A stretch of 64,000 nucleotides of DNA. Source: an uncultured Roseburia sp. (GTDB lineage: Bacteria; Bacillota; Clostridia; Lachnospirales; Lachnospiraceae). Below the pieces are notes generated by a model. It did no database searches. It saw only the letters and a list, made by a program, of their open reading frames with translations, and was not told the DNA's origin. The stretch lies in NCBI GenBank assembly GCA_900542495.1, contig UQNW01000010.1:47188-111187 (forward strand), read 5' to 3'. Positions 34,140 through 43,111 of the stretch are shown one piece after another; positions within the stretch are counted from its first letter, which is position 1, and every line of letters begins with the position of its first letter. A program made the position numbers and the translations under genes.

Positions 34140-35417
34140 TTACATTCCAAGCTTCACTTTAATGATCCTTGCAACGGATTCATTGATGCGGTCTTCGGTG
34201 ATCGTTCCACTTGTCACTGCATCAATCACACCCTGATAGGCGCTCTGGAAATCCTCCGGCATTAAGATCATATCCACACCTGCCTGTATAGCTGCGACAG
34301 CCGCATCCGACGAACTATAGGTTCCTGCAATGGCACCCATATTCATCGCATCCGTGATCACAACACCATGAAAACCTAACTGGTTTCGAAGTACATCTGT
34401 CACCATAACAGAGGAAAGAGACGCTGGTGTATCATCTCCTGTAACCGCAGGAGCAGAAATATGTCCTACCATGACAAAAGATGCTCCGTTATTGACTGCC
34501 TGCTGGAATGGAACAAATTCATTCGCGAGAAGGTCATCTAATGATTTGTCAGTAGAAACTGTTCCCTCATGGGAATCTCCTGCTGTCGCACCATGTCCCG
34601 GGAAATGTTTCACTACGCTTAATATCTGGTGTTCGTTCAGCCCCTGCATCTCAGCACAGACCATATCTGCCACAATCTGGCTGTCTGAACCGAAAGACCT
34701 GTCTTTCATTACTGTATTATCCGGATTCGAAAGTACATCTGCAACCGGTGCAAAATCCATATTAAAACCAAGTGTGTTCAGATATGTTCCGATCGTACTT
34801 CCTGCATTGTAAGCATTCTGGGAATCTCCCGTTGCCCCGACATCACTCATATTTCCAACATCTGTCACACCAAAAGCACTGTTAGAGGCGATTCTTGCAA
34901 CGGTTCCGCCTTCCTCATCCACACCAAGGAAAACCGGAAGTCCAGTAATCTCCTGACTATAGTTTTTCATATTTGTAAGCATCTGTGTCGTCTGATCCGT
35001 TCCTGTCAGATTCTTTGACATATAGATAAGTCCACCAACCGGATACTGTGTGTATGCTGCTTTCGTGGAATCTCCTGCCATAGTAGCTCCGTCTACTCCC
35101 GTTAAAGCATCTGGCGTGATCATAAACATCTGCGCTACTTTCTGTTCTAACGTCATTCCAGCTGCAATCTGCATTGCCTGATCCATAAGCGGATCACTGA
35201 CTTCCGTCACAGGAGTTGTTTCCGGTTCTTCTGTCGCCTCGGTTATCACGCTCTCGGTATTCTTTTCCGGTTTATCTGCGCCCGGTTTTACAAATTTATG
35301 GACTGCAAACACAATTCCTCCGATCAAAACTGCAAGTACTATAAAAAATACTGCCACAACTATGACCGCACTCTGTGTATCTTTTTTTCGTTTCTCTCGT
35401 CTTTCTTCCTGATTCAT
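34140..35417 (-). CDS. GH3-family beta-N-acetylhexosaminidase, membrane-anchored
   Basis: A 425-residue protein: one N-terminal membrane segment (AVIVVAVFFIVLAVLIGGIV), a Glu/Thr-rich linker and a GH3 catalytic domain. NagZ-type signatures: PVFLGVDEEGGTVARI, FAPVADVLSN, SFGSDSQIVADM, the catalytic-loop motif KHFPGHGATAGDSHEG with the His-Asp acid/base dyad, and the nucleophile in VVITDAMNMGAI. It removes GlcNAc-type residues, here outside the membrane, in wall turnover. It stands alone. Confidence 0.88.
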   Translation of the reverse strand: MNQEERREKRKKDTQSAVIVVAVFFIVLAVLIGGIVFAVHKFVKPGADKPEKNTESVITEATEEPETTPVTEVSDPLMDQAMQIAAGMTLEQKVAQMFMITPDALTGVDGATMAGDSTKAAYTQYPVGGLIYMSKNLTGTDQTTQMLTNMKNYSQEITGLPVFLGVDEEGGTVARIASNSAFGVTDVGNMSDVGATGDSQNAYNAGSTIGTYLNTLGFNMDFAPVADVLSNPDNTVMKDRSFGSDSQIVADMVCAEMQGLNEHQILSVVKHFPGHGATAGDSHEGTVSTDKSLDDLLANEFVPFQQAVNNGASFVMVGHISAPAVTGDDTPASLSSVMVTDVLRNQLGFHGVVITDAMNMGAIAGTYSSSDAAVAAIQAGVDMILMPEDFQSAYQGVIDAVTSGTITEDRINESVARIIKVKLGM

Positions 35418-35457
35418 CTGTGTATTTCCTTCCGTGAAAAATGTTCTTTCTGCGCTG

Positions 35458-36323
35458 TTACACCATTGCTGGTTCTTTCTTTCTAATAATCATCTCGACT
35501 TCAGCAACGCTTGTTTCAGCTACATCTGCAATCTGATTTAATGTATAACCTTTTTTATACATATTCAGAATAAACTTTTCAGTAACTCTTTTAGTAGTCC
35601 TTGCAGTAGCTTTTATAGTGGCTCTTTCAGCAGCTTTTTCTTCAATTCCTGTACTCAGATTACACATAATCCTCACATCCTCTCTGAACTCCTGACTGAT
35701 TGGGATATTATACTCATGCTCTATTATATCCAATTTTTCCTGTTCTTTCAACTCGCTTGAAAGCAATGCTCCAATCAGACGATGCATCTCATAGTTCTCC
35801 TCATGTTCTGGAATATCGTTTGTGATTCCTATTGTGATGATACCAGTCTGCTCACATAAAAGATTGCCCGATTTAAGATTTTATATTTTGTTGGCTCATC
35901 TTTTTGCGCCTCAATATTCACAATAATCTGTGAAAGTCCATTTCTCATGCGGACATAAAATATAATATCAAATCTGACTAATCCTTCATTGATCTCGGAA
36001 TTTTCCGTATTAAGTCCTACAATACGCTGTCCTGTCGCATCTATTCTTTCTACATTGGTCAGTCCCGGTTCTACTGGTACAATTCCAATAATTGGCTCTC
36101 CCTCAATGTATTTTACAACATCTTCCGGTTTCATGTCCTTAAATTCATCTACTGTTTTTACAAGAATATGAGCTAAGATATGCTTCTGTGCCAATATTCT
36201 CTTAACACGGGTATCATACTGTACCTTATCTCTTGCTGCACTCACAGCATTTGTTATTTCTGTATTCAAAATCGGCATCCCTCCTTTTGTGTTTATGCAC
36301 ATGGCACTTTCAAGATTCCACAA
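35458..36323 (-). pseudogene. Rpn/PD-(D/E)XK transposase-like nuclease, broken
   Basis: The N-terminal part (36323 to 35829) has the nuclease core FDIIFYVRMRNGLSQIIVNI and EAQKDEPTKYKILNRAIFY. It then breaks after YVSRLVSSQ; the C-terminal part resumes in another frame (GITNDIPEHEENYEMHRLI, EFREDVRIMCNLSTGIEEKA) and ends with a helix-turn-helix-like tail NQIADVAETSVAEVEMIIRK. The middle of the protein is missing. Family members promote recombination or act in defence; this copy cannot be intact. Confidence 0.75.
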
Positions 36324-36344
36324 AAGTCTCTCTGCCTCAATCTC

Positions 36345-36373
36345 ATTATAATTGAGGAACCATGCGGAATCAA
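36345..36373 (-). promoter_or_regulatory. Promoter of the Rpn-type gene
   Basis: Minus-strand TTGATT (36368-36373) and TATAAT (36345-36350) are 17 bases apart, 22 bases before the start of the broken gene. CCTCAAT/ATTGAGG arms (36335-36341 and 36351-36357) surround the -10 box and may be an operator. Confidence 0.55.
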
Positions 36374-36493
36374 CTTAATTTTCTGTAATCACTTCATCAT
36401 CAATCAAGTGAATGGTATTCTGTCTGCATTGGTTTGTTTTTGCTGAATGTTACACGGATTTCGTGTATGATAGCTGAATTTTGCATTTTGTTT

Positions 36494-37426
36494 TTAACAC
36501 AATGATAAAAAAGATATGGTTATTGTTCCGAAGCCATTTGGAAGTATAAAATGATCTCCTTTTTTCACCGGCTGGCCATTGATGATTCCATCACCTTCGG
36601 TAACAGTCATGTTCATAAATGGTGCTTCCTGCTCAAAAGTCATTTTACCGGAAACCTCAATTTTATAAATATGATAATATTTGCAGGCATAAAGTTCATT
36701 TAACGTATTGACCGGAAGATCTGCTGCGGATTTCACACTGTCTGAAACGGATTTTGCAGGTACTGTGATCACGTCGATACTCTTGTCAATATGTAATTCT
36801 CTCGGTTTTCCGTTTGAGAGACGGTCATAATCGTAAACACGGTAAGTAATATCACTGTTCTGCTGCGTCTCTAAAATCAAAGTTCCACCCTTGATCGCAT
36901 GTACGGTTCCCGGATCGATCTGAAGAAAATCACCCTTTTTGATTGGGATTTCACGGATAAATTCACTCCATCTTCCCTCATGGATCATACCGCTTAATTC
37001 TTCTTTTGTCTTTGCATTATGTCCGATAACGATCGTCGCATTTTCCTTGCAGTCGAGAATGTACCAGCACTCTGTTTTTCCAAGTGAACCATTTTCATGT
37101 ACTTTTGCATAATCATCATCCGGATGCACCTGTATACTTAAATCATCTTTTGCATCAATAATCTTGATCAGGAGCGGGAAACGGTCACTATCCACATTTC
37201 CGAAGACTTCCGGATGCTTTTTCCACAATTCAGAGAGCTTCATTCCACGGAATCCACAGTCCCTCAACGTTCCGTCTCCGTTTGGATGCGCCGAGATTCC
37301 CCAGCACTCACCTAAATCGTTTCCTTCCACCGGATAATGAAAATCCTCTCTTAATCTTGTTCCGCCCCAGATATTATGGGTGCAAACCGAATCTAAGAAT
37401 AAAATTTCTTTTGTTGTCTGATTCAT
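36494..37426 (-). CDS. manA: Class I mannose-6-phosphate isomerase
   Basis: A 310-residue cytoplasmic enzyme that interconverts mannose-6-P and fructose-6-P. The start at 37426 (MNQTTKEILFLDSV) has GGAGGA 8 bases upstream. Zinc and substrate residues: SIQVHPDDDYAKVHE, GKTECWYILD, IDPGTVHAIKGGTLILETQQ, SDITYRVYDYDR. The reading frame runs without a stop from the broken beta-glucosidase into manA, so a fused frame exists to 37897, but the internal ribosome site argues for separate translation. The last residues (GTITISFLSLC) do not match the usual end, so the C-terminus may be altered. Confidence 0.82.
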   Translation of the reverse strand: MNQTTKEILFLDSVCTHNIWGGTRLREDFHYPVEGNDLGECWGISAHPNGDGTLRDCGFRGMKLSELWKKHPEVFGNVDSDRFPLLIKIIDAKDDLSIQVHPDDDYAKVHENGSLGKTECWYILDCKENATIVIGHNAKTKEELSGMIHEGRWSEFIREIPIKKGDFLQIDPGTVHAIKGGTLILETQQNSDITYRVYDYDRLSNGKPRELHIDKSIDVITVPAKSVSDSVKSAADLPVNTLNELYACKYYHIYKIEVSGKMTFEQEAPFMNMTVTEGDGIINGQPVKKGDHFILPNGFGTITISFLSLC

Positions 37427-38506
37427 TGATAAGTTTCCTCCATTTGTCTCAATCACATTCTGATACCAGAATGCAGAATCTTTTACAATTCTTCTCTGTG
37501 TCATAAAGTCCACATAAATCATGCCAAAACGTTCTTTGTAGCCTTCTGACCATTCAAAATTATCCAGAAATGTCCATAGAAAATAGCCACGGATATTCGC
37601 ACCCTCATCATAGGCTTTCTGCCTAGCTCCGATATAGGAATCCAAAAAGGTAATACGATCCATGTCATGTACTCTGCCGTCCGCACTTACGTTGTCATGG
37701 CAGGACATTCCATTTTCCGTGATATATAAAGGAAGCGGATACCGCTCCGTCAAAAACTTAATGCCATAATAAAATGCCTCTGGCGTTACCGGCCAATTAC
37801 ACGCGGTCTTCGGAAATCCCGGCTTTCTGTCTACAAATTCCGGCTCGCCGTCTGCTCCCTGGCGCACGTAATAGCCATTATAAATGTTTTGTCCCATAAA
37901 GTCCAGTTGCTCATCGGATTATAAAATCCAAAATAAACTTTTCGTGCCGCCTCAATATCTTCCGGACTGTCTGTGTACGGATATGCCACTCCTCCGGTCG
38001 GTGCAAAACCAATTTTTATGTTCTGCTTTGCATATTTCTTAAATTGATCACTGCCTGACCATGTGCCTTTAACAGATTATGTGCGATCTGAAACGTCTCC
38101 GGAACCGACAGTTTCAGCCCCGGTGCATGAACTCCGCTTAAATGTCCGAGTCCAACCACGCACTGTGGCTCATTGATCGTAATAAAATACTCGCAAAGAT
38201 CCGAAAAATTCTCTGCCACAACTTTTGCGTATTCTCCAAACCAGTCGACGACTGCCTCATTCAGCCAGCCACCCTGATCCTGCAATGCCTGCGGAAATTC
38301 CCAGTGAAACATCGTAATATATGGCGTAATGCCGTCTGCCTTCATTGTAAGGAGCATATCGCAGTACATCAAAATTGCTTTTTCATTGATGCGCCCTGCT
38401 CCGTAAAAGCGTCCCAGACCGTCTTTCCTCTTCCGTCGTCCGGGTCAGTTCCCTCTACCTGATATGCGCTACTTGCCACGCCCCAAACAAATTTGTCATC
38501 AAACAT
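37427..38506 (-). pseudogene. GH1 beta-glucosidase broken by deletions and frameshifts
   Basis: The start at 38506 (AGGAGG 5 bases upstream, MFDDKFVWGVASSAYQVEG) is a perfect GH1 start. Near 38385 the frame jumps to INEKAILMYCDMLLTMKADG, skipping about 75 residues. ITPYITMFHWEFPQAL and the acid/base Glu in ITINEPQC follow; a second frame change lies near 38040 (KKYAKQNIKIGFAPTGGVAY in another frame) and a third near 37895. The end has the nucleophile YITENGMSC. Both catalytic Glu codons remain, but no single frame joins them. Confidence 0.8.
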
Positions 38507-38623
38507 GTGATCCTCCTTCTCTGTTTCTGGTTATTATTTTTATCTTGACACAAATATTAATTCTAAATTATATATTTATTTTTTCTCCAGAGGCGATCAC
38601 AACTTCTGCGAATGTTCATTTTT

Positions 38624-40342
38624 CTATTCTTCCACAAGATCCTTTTTTAATGTTTCCAGTTTTTCCTCTGCATCCTGTAAAGAAGTGCCTTTGACACCAT
38701 AATAGAACTTGATCTTCGGTTCTGTTCCGGATGGGCGCACACAGCACCATGCATTGTCAGAAAGTTCATAATATAAAACATTGGAAGCCGGAAGTCCTGT
38801 TTTGGTCACTTCCCCGGTCTTTAAATCTTTTCTTGTATCTTCTTTGTAATCGCGGACTGCAAGCACTTCAAATCCGCCGAGTGTCTTCTTTGGATTGCTC
38901 CGCATATCACTCATCATCTGCTGGATCTGGGCTGCTCCGTCGATTCCTTTTAAGGTCATGGTAGAGAGACCTTCTCTGTAGTAACCATACTTCTCATACA
39001 GGTCGATCATGGCATCCCACAGTGTTTTGCCATGCTTTTTGCACCAGGAAGCTACCTCACATAACATCATAACTGCCACGCACGCATCTTTGTCTCTCGC
39101 ATAGGTTCCGGCAAGACAGCCGTAGCTTTCCTCTAAACCGAACACGTAATTGTGGGAATGATTCTCCTCAAACCATTTGATCTGCTCACCAATGTATTTA
39201 AATCCGGTCAGAACCTCGATCAGTGCCACACCATAGGAAGCCGCCATTGCTTTTGCCATATCAGTTGTAACGATTGTCTCAACTAATGCTGGATTTTCCG
39301 GCATCGTTCCAGTTGCTTTTTTCTCTCTTAAAATATATTCTGCGATCAGCATGCCAGACATATTTCCAGTAAAGGTCACATACTCTCCGGTCTTTGTATC
39401 CTTGCAATAAACGCCGAGACGGTCAGCATCCGGGTCTGTGGCAAGCACGATGTCTGCATCCACTTCTTTTGCAAGTTTTAAGGCAAGCTCAAATGCCTTC
39501 GGAGATTCCGGGTTCGGATAAGCAACGGTTGGGAAGTTTCCGTCCGGAAGTTCCTGTTCTTTTACAACATAGACATTTTCGAATCCAAGCTCTTTTAACA
39601 CACGGCGCACCGGGAGATTTCCGGTTCCATGTAACGGTGTGTATACAATCTTGATGTCCTTTGCCATCTCTTTGATGATTTCCGGGTGAATGGACTGTTT
39701 TTTCAGTTCTTCCATATAGCGGTCGTCGATTTCTTTTCCGATTGTCACAAAAAGTCCGGCTTTCACAGCATCCTCTTTTGCCATGGTCTTTACCTGTGTA
39801 AAGGATGTTACTTTTGCAACTTCCGCAAGAATGTTCTTATCGTGAGGCGGTGTGATCTGTGCGCCGTCCTCCCAGTAAACTTTGTATCCATTATATTCTC
39901 TAGGGTTATGGCTTGCAGTGATCACGATTCCGGAAACGCAGCCAAGTTCACGGACTGCAAAAGAAAGCTCCGGCGTCGGGCGGAGGCTGTCAAACACATA
40001 AGCCCTGATTCCGTTTGCATTTAAGCAGAGTGCTGCCTCCTCGGCAAATTCCGGCGACATGATTCTGGAATCGTGTGCGATGGCAACTCCTTTTTCCTGC
40101 CCGTTCTGGGAAATGATATAATTTGCAAGTCCCTGAGTCGCCTGTCTTACTGTATAAATGTTCATGCGGTTCGTTCCTGCCCCAATCACACCGCGGAGTC
40201 CGCCGGTTCCAAACTCAAGCTGACGGTAGAAACGATCCTCAATCTCTGCCTCATTATTCTTGATCGCTTCTAATTCTGCTCTTGTTTCCTCTGAAAAATA
40301 TGGGTTTGTACACCATTCTCTGTAGGTTTCCATGTAACTCAT
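38624..40342 (-). CDS. pgcA: Phosphoglucomutase / phosphomannomutase
   Basis: A 572-residue cytoplasmic enzyme of the alpha-D-phosphohexomutase family that interconverts glucose-1-P and glucose-6-P. Domains in order: TGGLRGVIGAGTNRMNIYT, the active-site serine loop VITASHNPREYNGYK, the metal loop ATDPDADRLGVYC, the sugar loop FGLEESYGCL and the phosphate loop RPSGTEPKIKFYYG. It is next to ManA and the broken beta-glucosidase, a small sugar-phosphate cluster. Length fits the PgcA group. The gene symbol follows that group. Confidence 0.9.
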   Translation of the reverse strand: MSYMETYREWCTNPYFSEETRAELEAIKNNEAEIEDRFYRQLEFGTGGLRGVIGAGTNRMNIYTVRQATQGLANYIISQNGQEKGVAIAHDSRIMSPEFAEEAALCLNANGIRAYVFDSLRPTPELSFAVRELGCVSGIVITASHNPREYNGYKVYWEDGAQITPPHDKNILAEVAKVTSFTQVKTMAKEDAVKAGLFVTIGKEIDDRYMEELKKQSIHPEIIKEMAKDIKIVYTPLHGTGNLPVRRVLKELGFENVYVVKEQELPDGNFPTVAYPNPESPKAFELALKLAKEVDADIVLATDPDADRLGVYCKDTKTGEYVTFTGNMSGMLIAEYILREKKATGTMPENPALVETIVTTDMAKAMAASYGVALIEVLTGFKYIGEQIKWFEENHSHNYVFGLEESYGCLAGTYARDKDACVAVMMLCEVASWCKKHGKTLWDAMIDLYEKYGYYREGLSTMTLKGIDGAAQIQQMMSDMRSNPKKTLGGFEVLAVRDYKEDTRKDLKTGEVTKTGLPASNVLYYELSDNAWCCVRPSGTEPKIKFYYGVKGTSLQDAEEKLETLKKDLVEE

Positions 40343-40396
40343 CGTAATTTTCTCCTATCTTCTTCCTGCTATTTTTTGAAAGATTTTACTTTCCTC

Positions 40397-41527
40397 TCAA
40401 AAGATTATTGAAAATTTCACACCATTCGTCATCATAACGGCAGAGAGACCATTCAGATTTGAATAGACAAAACACAGCACGATCATTCCAATGACCGATA
40501 CCGCCATACCGATTCCTGATAAAATCATGCCCGCCAGTGCCATTCCATTTTTCTCCGGCTGCACATTTCTGGATAATTTTCCACCGATCAGACCGGCGAT
40601 TCCAATGCCAAGACCATATCCCATAAAACCTGTCAGAATTGATATCATTCCAAGTGCAAGGGAAAAGACAGCGTTTCTGTCCGCCTCCTCATACGTCTCA
40701 AACACCACGATATGGTTTGCTTCCTGTTCTAATTCCAGTAATTTTCTCGGACGGAGCAGAACAATACTTGGAATCAGCAAAACCGGAACCGCGATCAGAT
40801 TAACCGCAGACATCTGGTTGATCTGTTCCACTGTCGTTCCAATGCCAAATATGCCGCTTCCCATGAGACTTGCAAAATCCACTAATGCATGAAACATGAT
40901 CACAAGCCAGATATTTCCCGACCGTACATAAACGGCGGCAAAGATCACACCTAAAAATGCTCCGTTGATTGCCTGAATCATCGCGCTTGTCACGGTTACT
41001 CCCTGTGAAATATTGGTCAGATGAACCGCGCCAAACAGCATACCATTTAAAATGACTGCCCATAAAATCCCACGTTTTGTTTTTGAAAAACGCTCTAAAA
41101 ACAGATTCAGGATCACTCCGCGGAAAATCAGTTCTTCCGTCCAGCCAATTAAGAACATGGTTGCAATAAAGAACAGGATTTCCAGCGCAGATACCACTTT
41201 TGCATCCGGTGTCATCATCTGCACATAAAGCTGTGCCGCCAGCTCCAGACAGCAATAACCTGTCAGGAATCCACCGATATAAAGTCCATGGATAAATCCT
41301 TTTCCTTTTTCACCAAGCACCCTGACATATCCGAACAGACATAAAAACAAAAATGCAACAACTCCAGCCACAAACTCTGCAATCATACTGTTTCCATACC
41401 CCGGAAGTGAAACTGTCCTGCCAAGAAAAAAGGCTGCCACATCCATACTTCCCAGAAAAATCGCTACGATCAGTACCGCAACGAGTATCGTAACCACCTT
41501 CGGCATTCTCATAAGTTTCTTTTTCAT
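40397..41527 (-). CDS. CPBP intramembrane protease fused to a DUF4190-like tail
   Basis: A 376-residue membrane protein starting at 41527; AAAGGGGAGAAG lies upstream and within the spacer after capA. The middle carries the CPBP (CaaX-protease-like) motifs EELIFRGVIL, FGAVHL and HALVDF. After about residue 280 a soluble linker (VVFETYEEADRNAV) is followed by DUF4190-like membrane segments (ALGMISILTGFMGYGLGIGI, GMALAGMILSGIGMAVSVIG). The fusion is uncommon. The gene follows capA by 13 bases, so they are co-transcribed. CPBP proteins process prenylated proteins or bacteriocin-related substrates; the substrate here is unknown. Confidence 0.8.
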   Translation of the reverse strand: MKKKLMRMPKVVTILVAVLIVAIFLGSMDVAAFFLGRTVSLPGYGNSMIAEFVAGVVAFLFLCLFGYVRVLGEKGKGFIHGLYIGGFLTGYCCLELAAQLYVQMMTPDAKVVSALEILFFIATMFLIGWTEELIFRGVILNLFLERFSKTKRGILWAVILNGMLFGAVHLTNISQGVTVTSAMIQAINGAFLGVIFAAVYVRSGNIWLVIMFHALVDFASLMGSGIFGIGTTVEQINQMSAVNLIAVPVLLIPSIVLLRPRKLLELEQEANHIVVFETYEEADRNAVFSLALGMISILTGFMGYGLGIGIAGLIGGKLSRNVQPEKNGMALAGMILSGIGMAVSVIGMIVLCFVYSNLNGLSAVMMTNGVKFSIIF

Positions 41528-41540
41528 GTTCTTCTCCCCT

Positions 41541-42770
41541 TTAATTAATCTTTCCATCAGCACCAATCGTAATGCCATCTGAAATCTGTGTCATATATTG
41601 ATACAGCGCAGATGCACTGTTTGTATCCATCAGTTTTGTCGTGCCCCCTGCCGCATAGACCGGAAGCAGTTCATAAGATACAGTATCGTCTGCTTCCACC
41701 TGCACTTTCACTGCAACGGTTCTGTCAATGCTCTGCCCGAACACAAAATTTCCAAGACTGTAAAAGACCGGTTTTCCTTCTATGTAAGAGATTCCCTGCA
41801 GACAATGTGTGTGCGCTCCCAACACCAGATCTGCTCCTGCCGCAAAACAGTCAGATGCAATCTTCGTCTGATACTCCTGTGGGTATGCATCATATTCCAC
41901 CCCCCAGTGAATATAGACCGAAAGGAAATCACATTCGCTCTGTGCTTCTTTGATCAGCTGGACTAACTTTGTATCGTCATAAGCCGTCAACATGCCCGGC
42001 GTGCGTTCTTCTACCTTCCAGTTTGATTCCGGCACTACGCGGGATGCTGCAAGAAATCCAAATTTTTTGCCATTCTTCTCGATCACCTGAAGTTCATACG
42101 CCCGCTCTTTTGTATCACCTGCTCCTGCATACAAAATATCAGCCTGATCTAATGTCTGAAAGGTATCTGACAATGCATCTCTTCCATAATCCAAGGTATG
42201 ATTGTTGGCGAGTGATACAATATCCACGCCCATCTCATTTAAAGCCTTCACATATTTCGGATCACTGCAGAACGTAAACTGTTTGTTCTCCATCGGTTCC
42301 CCACGATTGCTGAACGGGAACTCATTATTCACCATGAAAATATCCGCATCCTGTAACTGTTTTAAAAGCTGTGGCTCAATCACTTTTTCAATACCGCCTG
42401 CGTCATAGCTGCTTTTAAATGCATTGGCAAAGAGCACATCCCCGGCAAAAATCAGTGTTGTGCTGCCGTCTCCCGTGGTATCGTCTGCCTGTCCCGGTTC
42501 ATTCTCTATTTCCTCTGTTGCACCCGATTCTGTCTCATTCGTTTCTTCCTGCCCTGTGCCATTGTTCAGATTCTTCTGCCCTTCTGCGGTGTCTGTATGA
42601 TTTTCCGGCGTCTGGATCTGTTCTTCCGTGCTCACCACATCTGTCTGCGCCATTGCATCTTCTGTTGTTTTCCCTTGCTGCCTTCCGCGTGAAAAAATGA
42701 TCAGTGTCACCATCGCAAGCAGTGTCACAAGTGACAGTGCATATAAAATAATTCTTGTTCTTTTTCCCAT
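41541..42770 (-). CDS. CapA-family protein (poly-gamma-glutamate or capsule related)
   Basis: A 409-residue protein with an N-terminal membrane anchor (IILYALSLVTLLAMVTLIIF), a Glu/Thr/Asn-rich linker, and a CapA metallophosphatase-like domain from about residue 105: LIFAGDVLFANAF, FMVNNEFPFSNRG, VDIVSLANNHTLDYG, SVYIHWGVEYDAYPQ and VLGAHTHCLQGI. Such proteins act outside the membrane on capsule or wall polymers. No other pgs genes are present. Length and domain order fit the stand-alone CapA lipoprotein-like forms of clostridia. Confidence 0.85.
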   Translation of the reverse strand: MGKRTRIILYALSLVTLLAMVTLIIFSRGRQQGKTTEDAMAQTDVVSTEEQIQTPENHTDTAEGQKNLNNGTGQEETNETESGATEEIENEPGQADDTTGDGSTTLIFAGDVLFANAFKSSYDAGGIEKVIEPQLLKQLQDADIFMVNNEFPFSNRGEPMENKQFTFCSDPKYVKALNEMGVDIVSLANNHTLDYGRDALSDTFQTLDQADILYAGAGDTKERAYELQVIEKNGKKFGFLAASRVVPESNWKVEERTPGMLTAYDDTKLVQLIKEAQSECDFLSVYIHWGVEYDAYPQEYQTKIASDCFAAGADLVLGAHTHCLQGISYIEGKPVFYSLGNFVFGQSIDRTVAVKVQVEADDTVSYELLPVYAAGGTTKLMDTNSASALYQYMTQISDGITIGADGKIN

Positions 42771-43077
42771 TCCCTGCTCCTGTTTTTCTTAATCATTAAT
42801 TGTATATATGAACATGCTGTATCCCTTAATCTGTTTTTTATAACCGTTTTGTCATGTCCTTTTTTATTTCTAGTTCATTATACACTATTTCTGACATTTT
42901 GAGAAATTTTCTATAAAGCAAGTTTTAAGCTGAAATAATGCGGAGACTTTCACCAGAAATAAATTGCACTAATTTTATTGGTTTGCTATAACAACGAGTG
43001 AGCTTTTGCAGTTAATAAGTTTGTTAGTTAGTGTTGCCGGATTATTTTACCTCATTGGAAAAGATAATCACGGCAGA
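42771..43077. other. Gene-free stretch upstream of capA
   Basis: About 300 AT-rich bases between the capA start and the terminator of the DUF4097 gene. I see no convincing gene or RNA. A plus-strand frame from 43006 has no ribosome site and runs into the DUF4097 coding region. Confidence 0.5.
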
Positions 43078-43106
43078 AAAAAAATAGCCGTCCCCGGCTA
43101 TTTTTT
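43078..43106 (-). terminator. Terminator after the PadR-HAAS-DUF4097 operon
   Basis: On the minus strand AAAAATAGCC and GGCTATTTTT form a 10-bp stem with a 6-base loop and a T run, 5 bases after the DUF4097 stop. Confidence 0.85.
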
Positions 43107-43111
43107 CTTCT

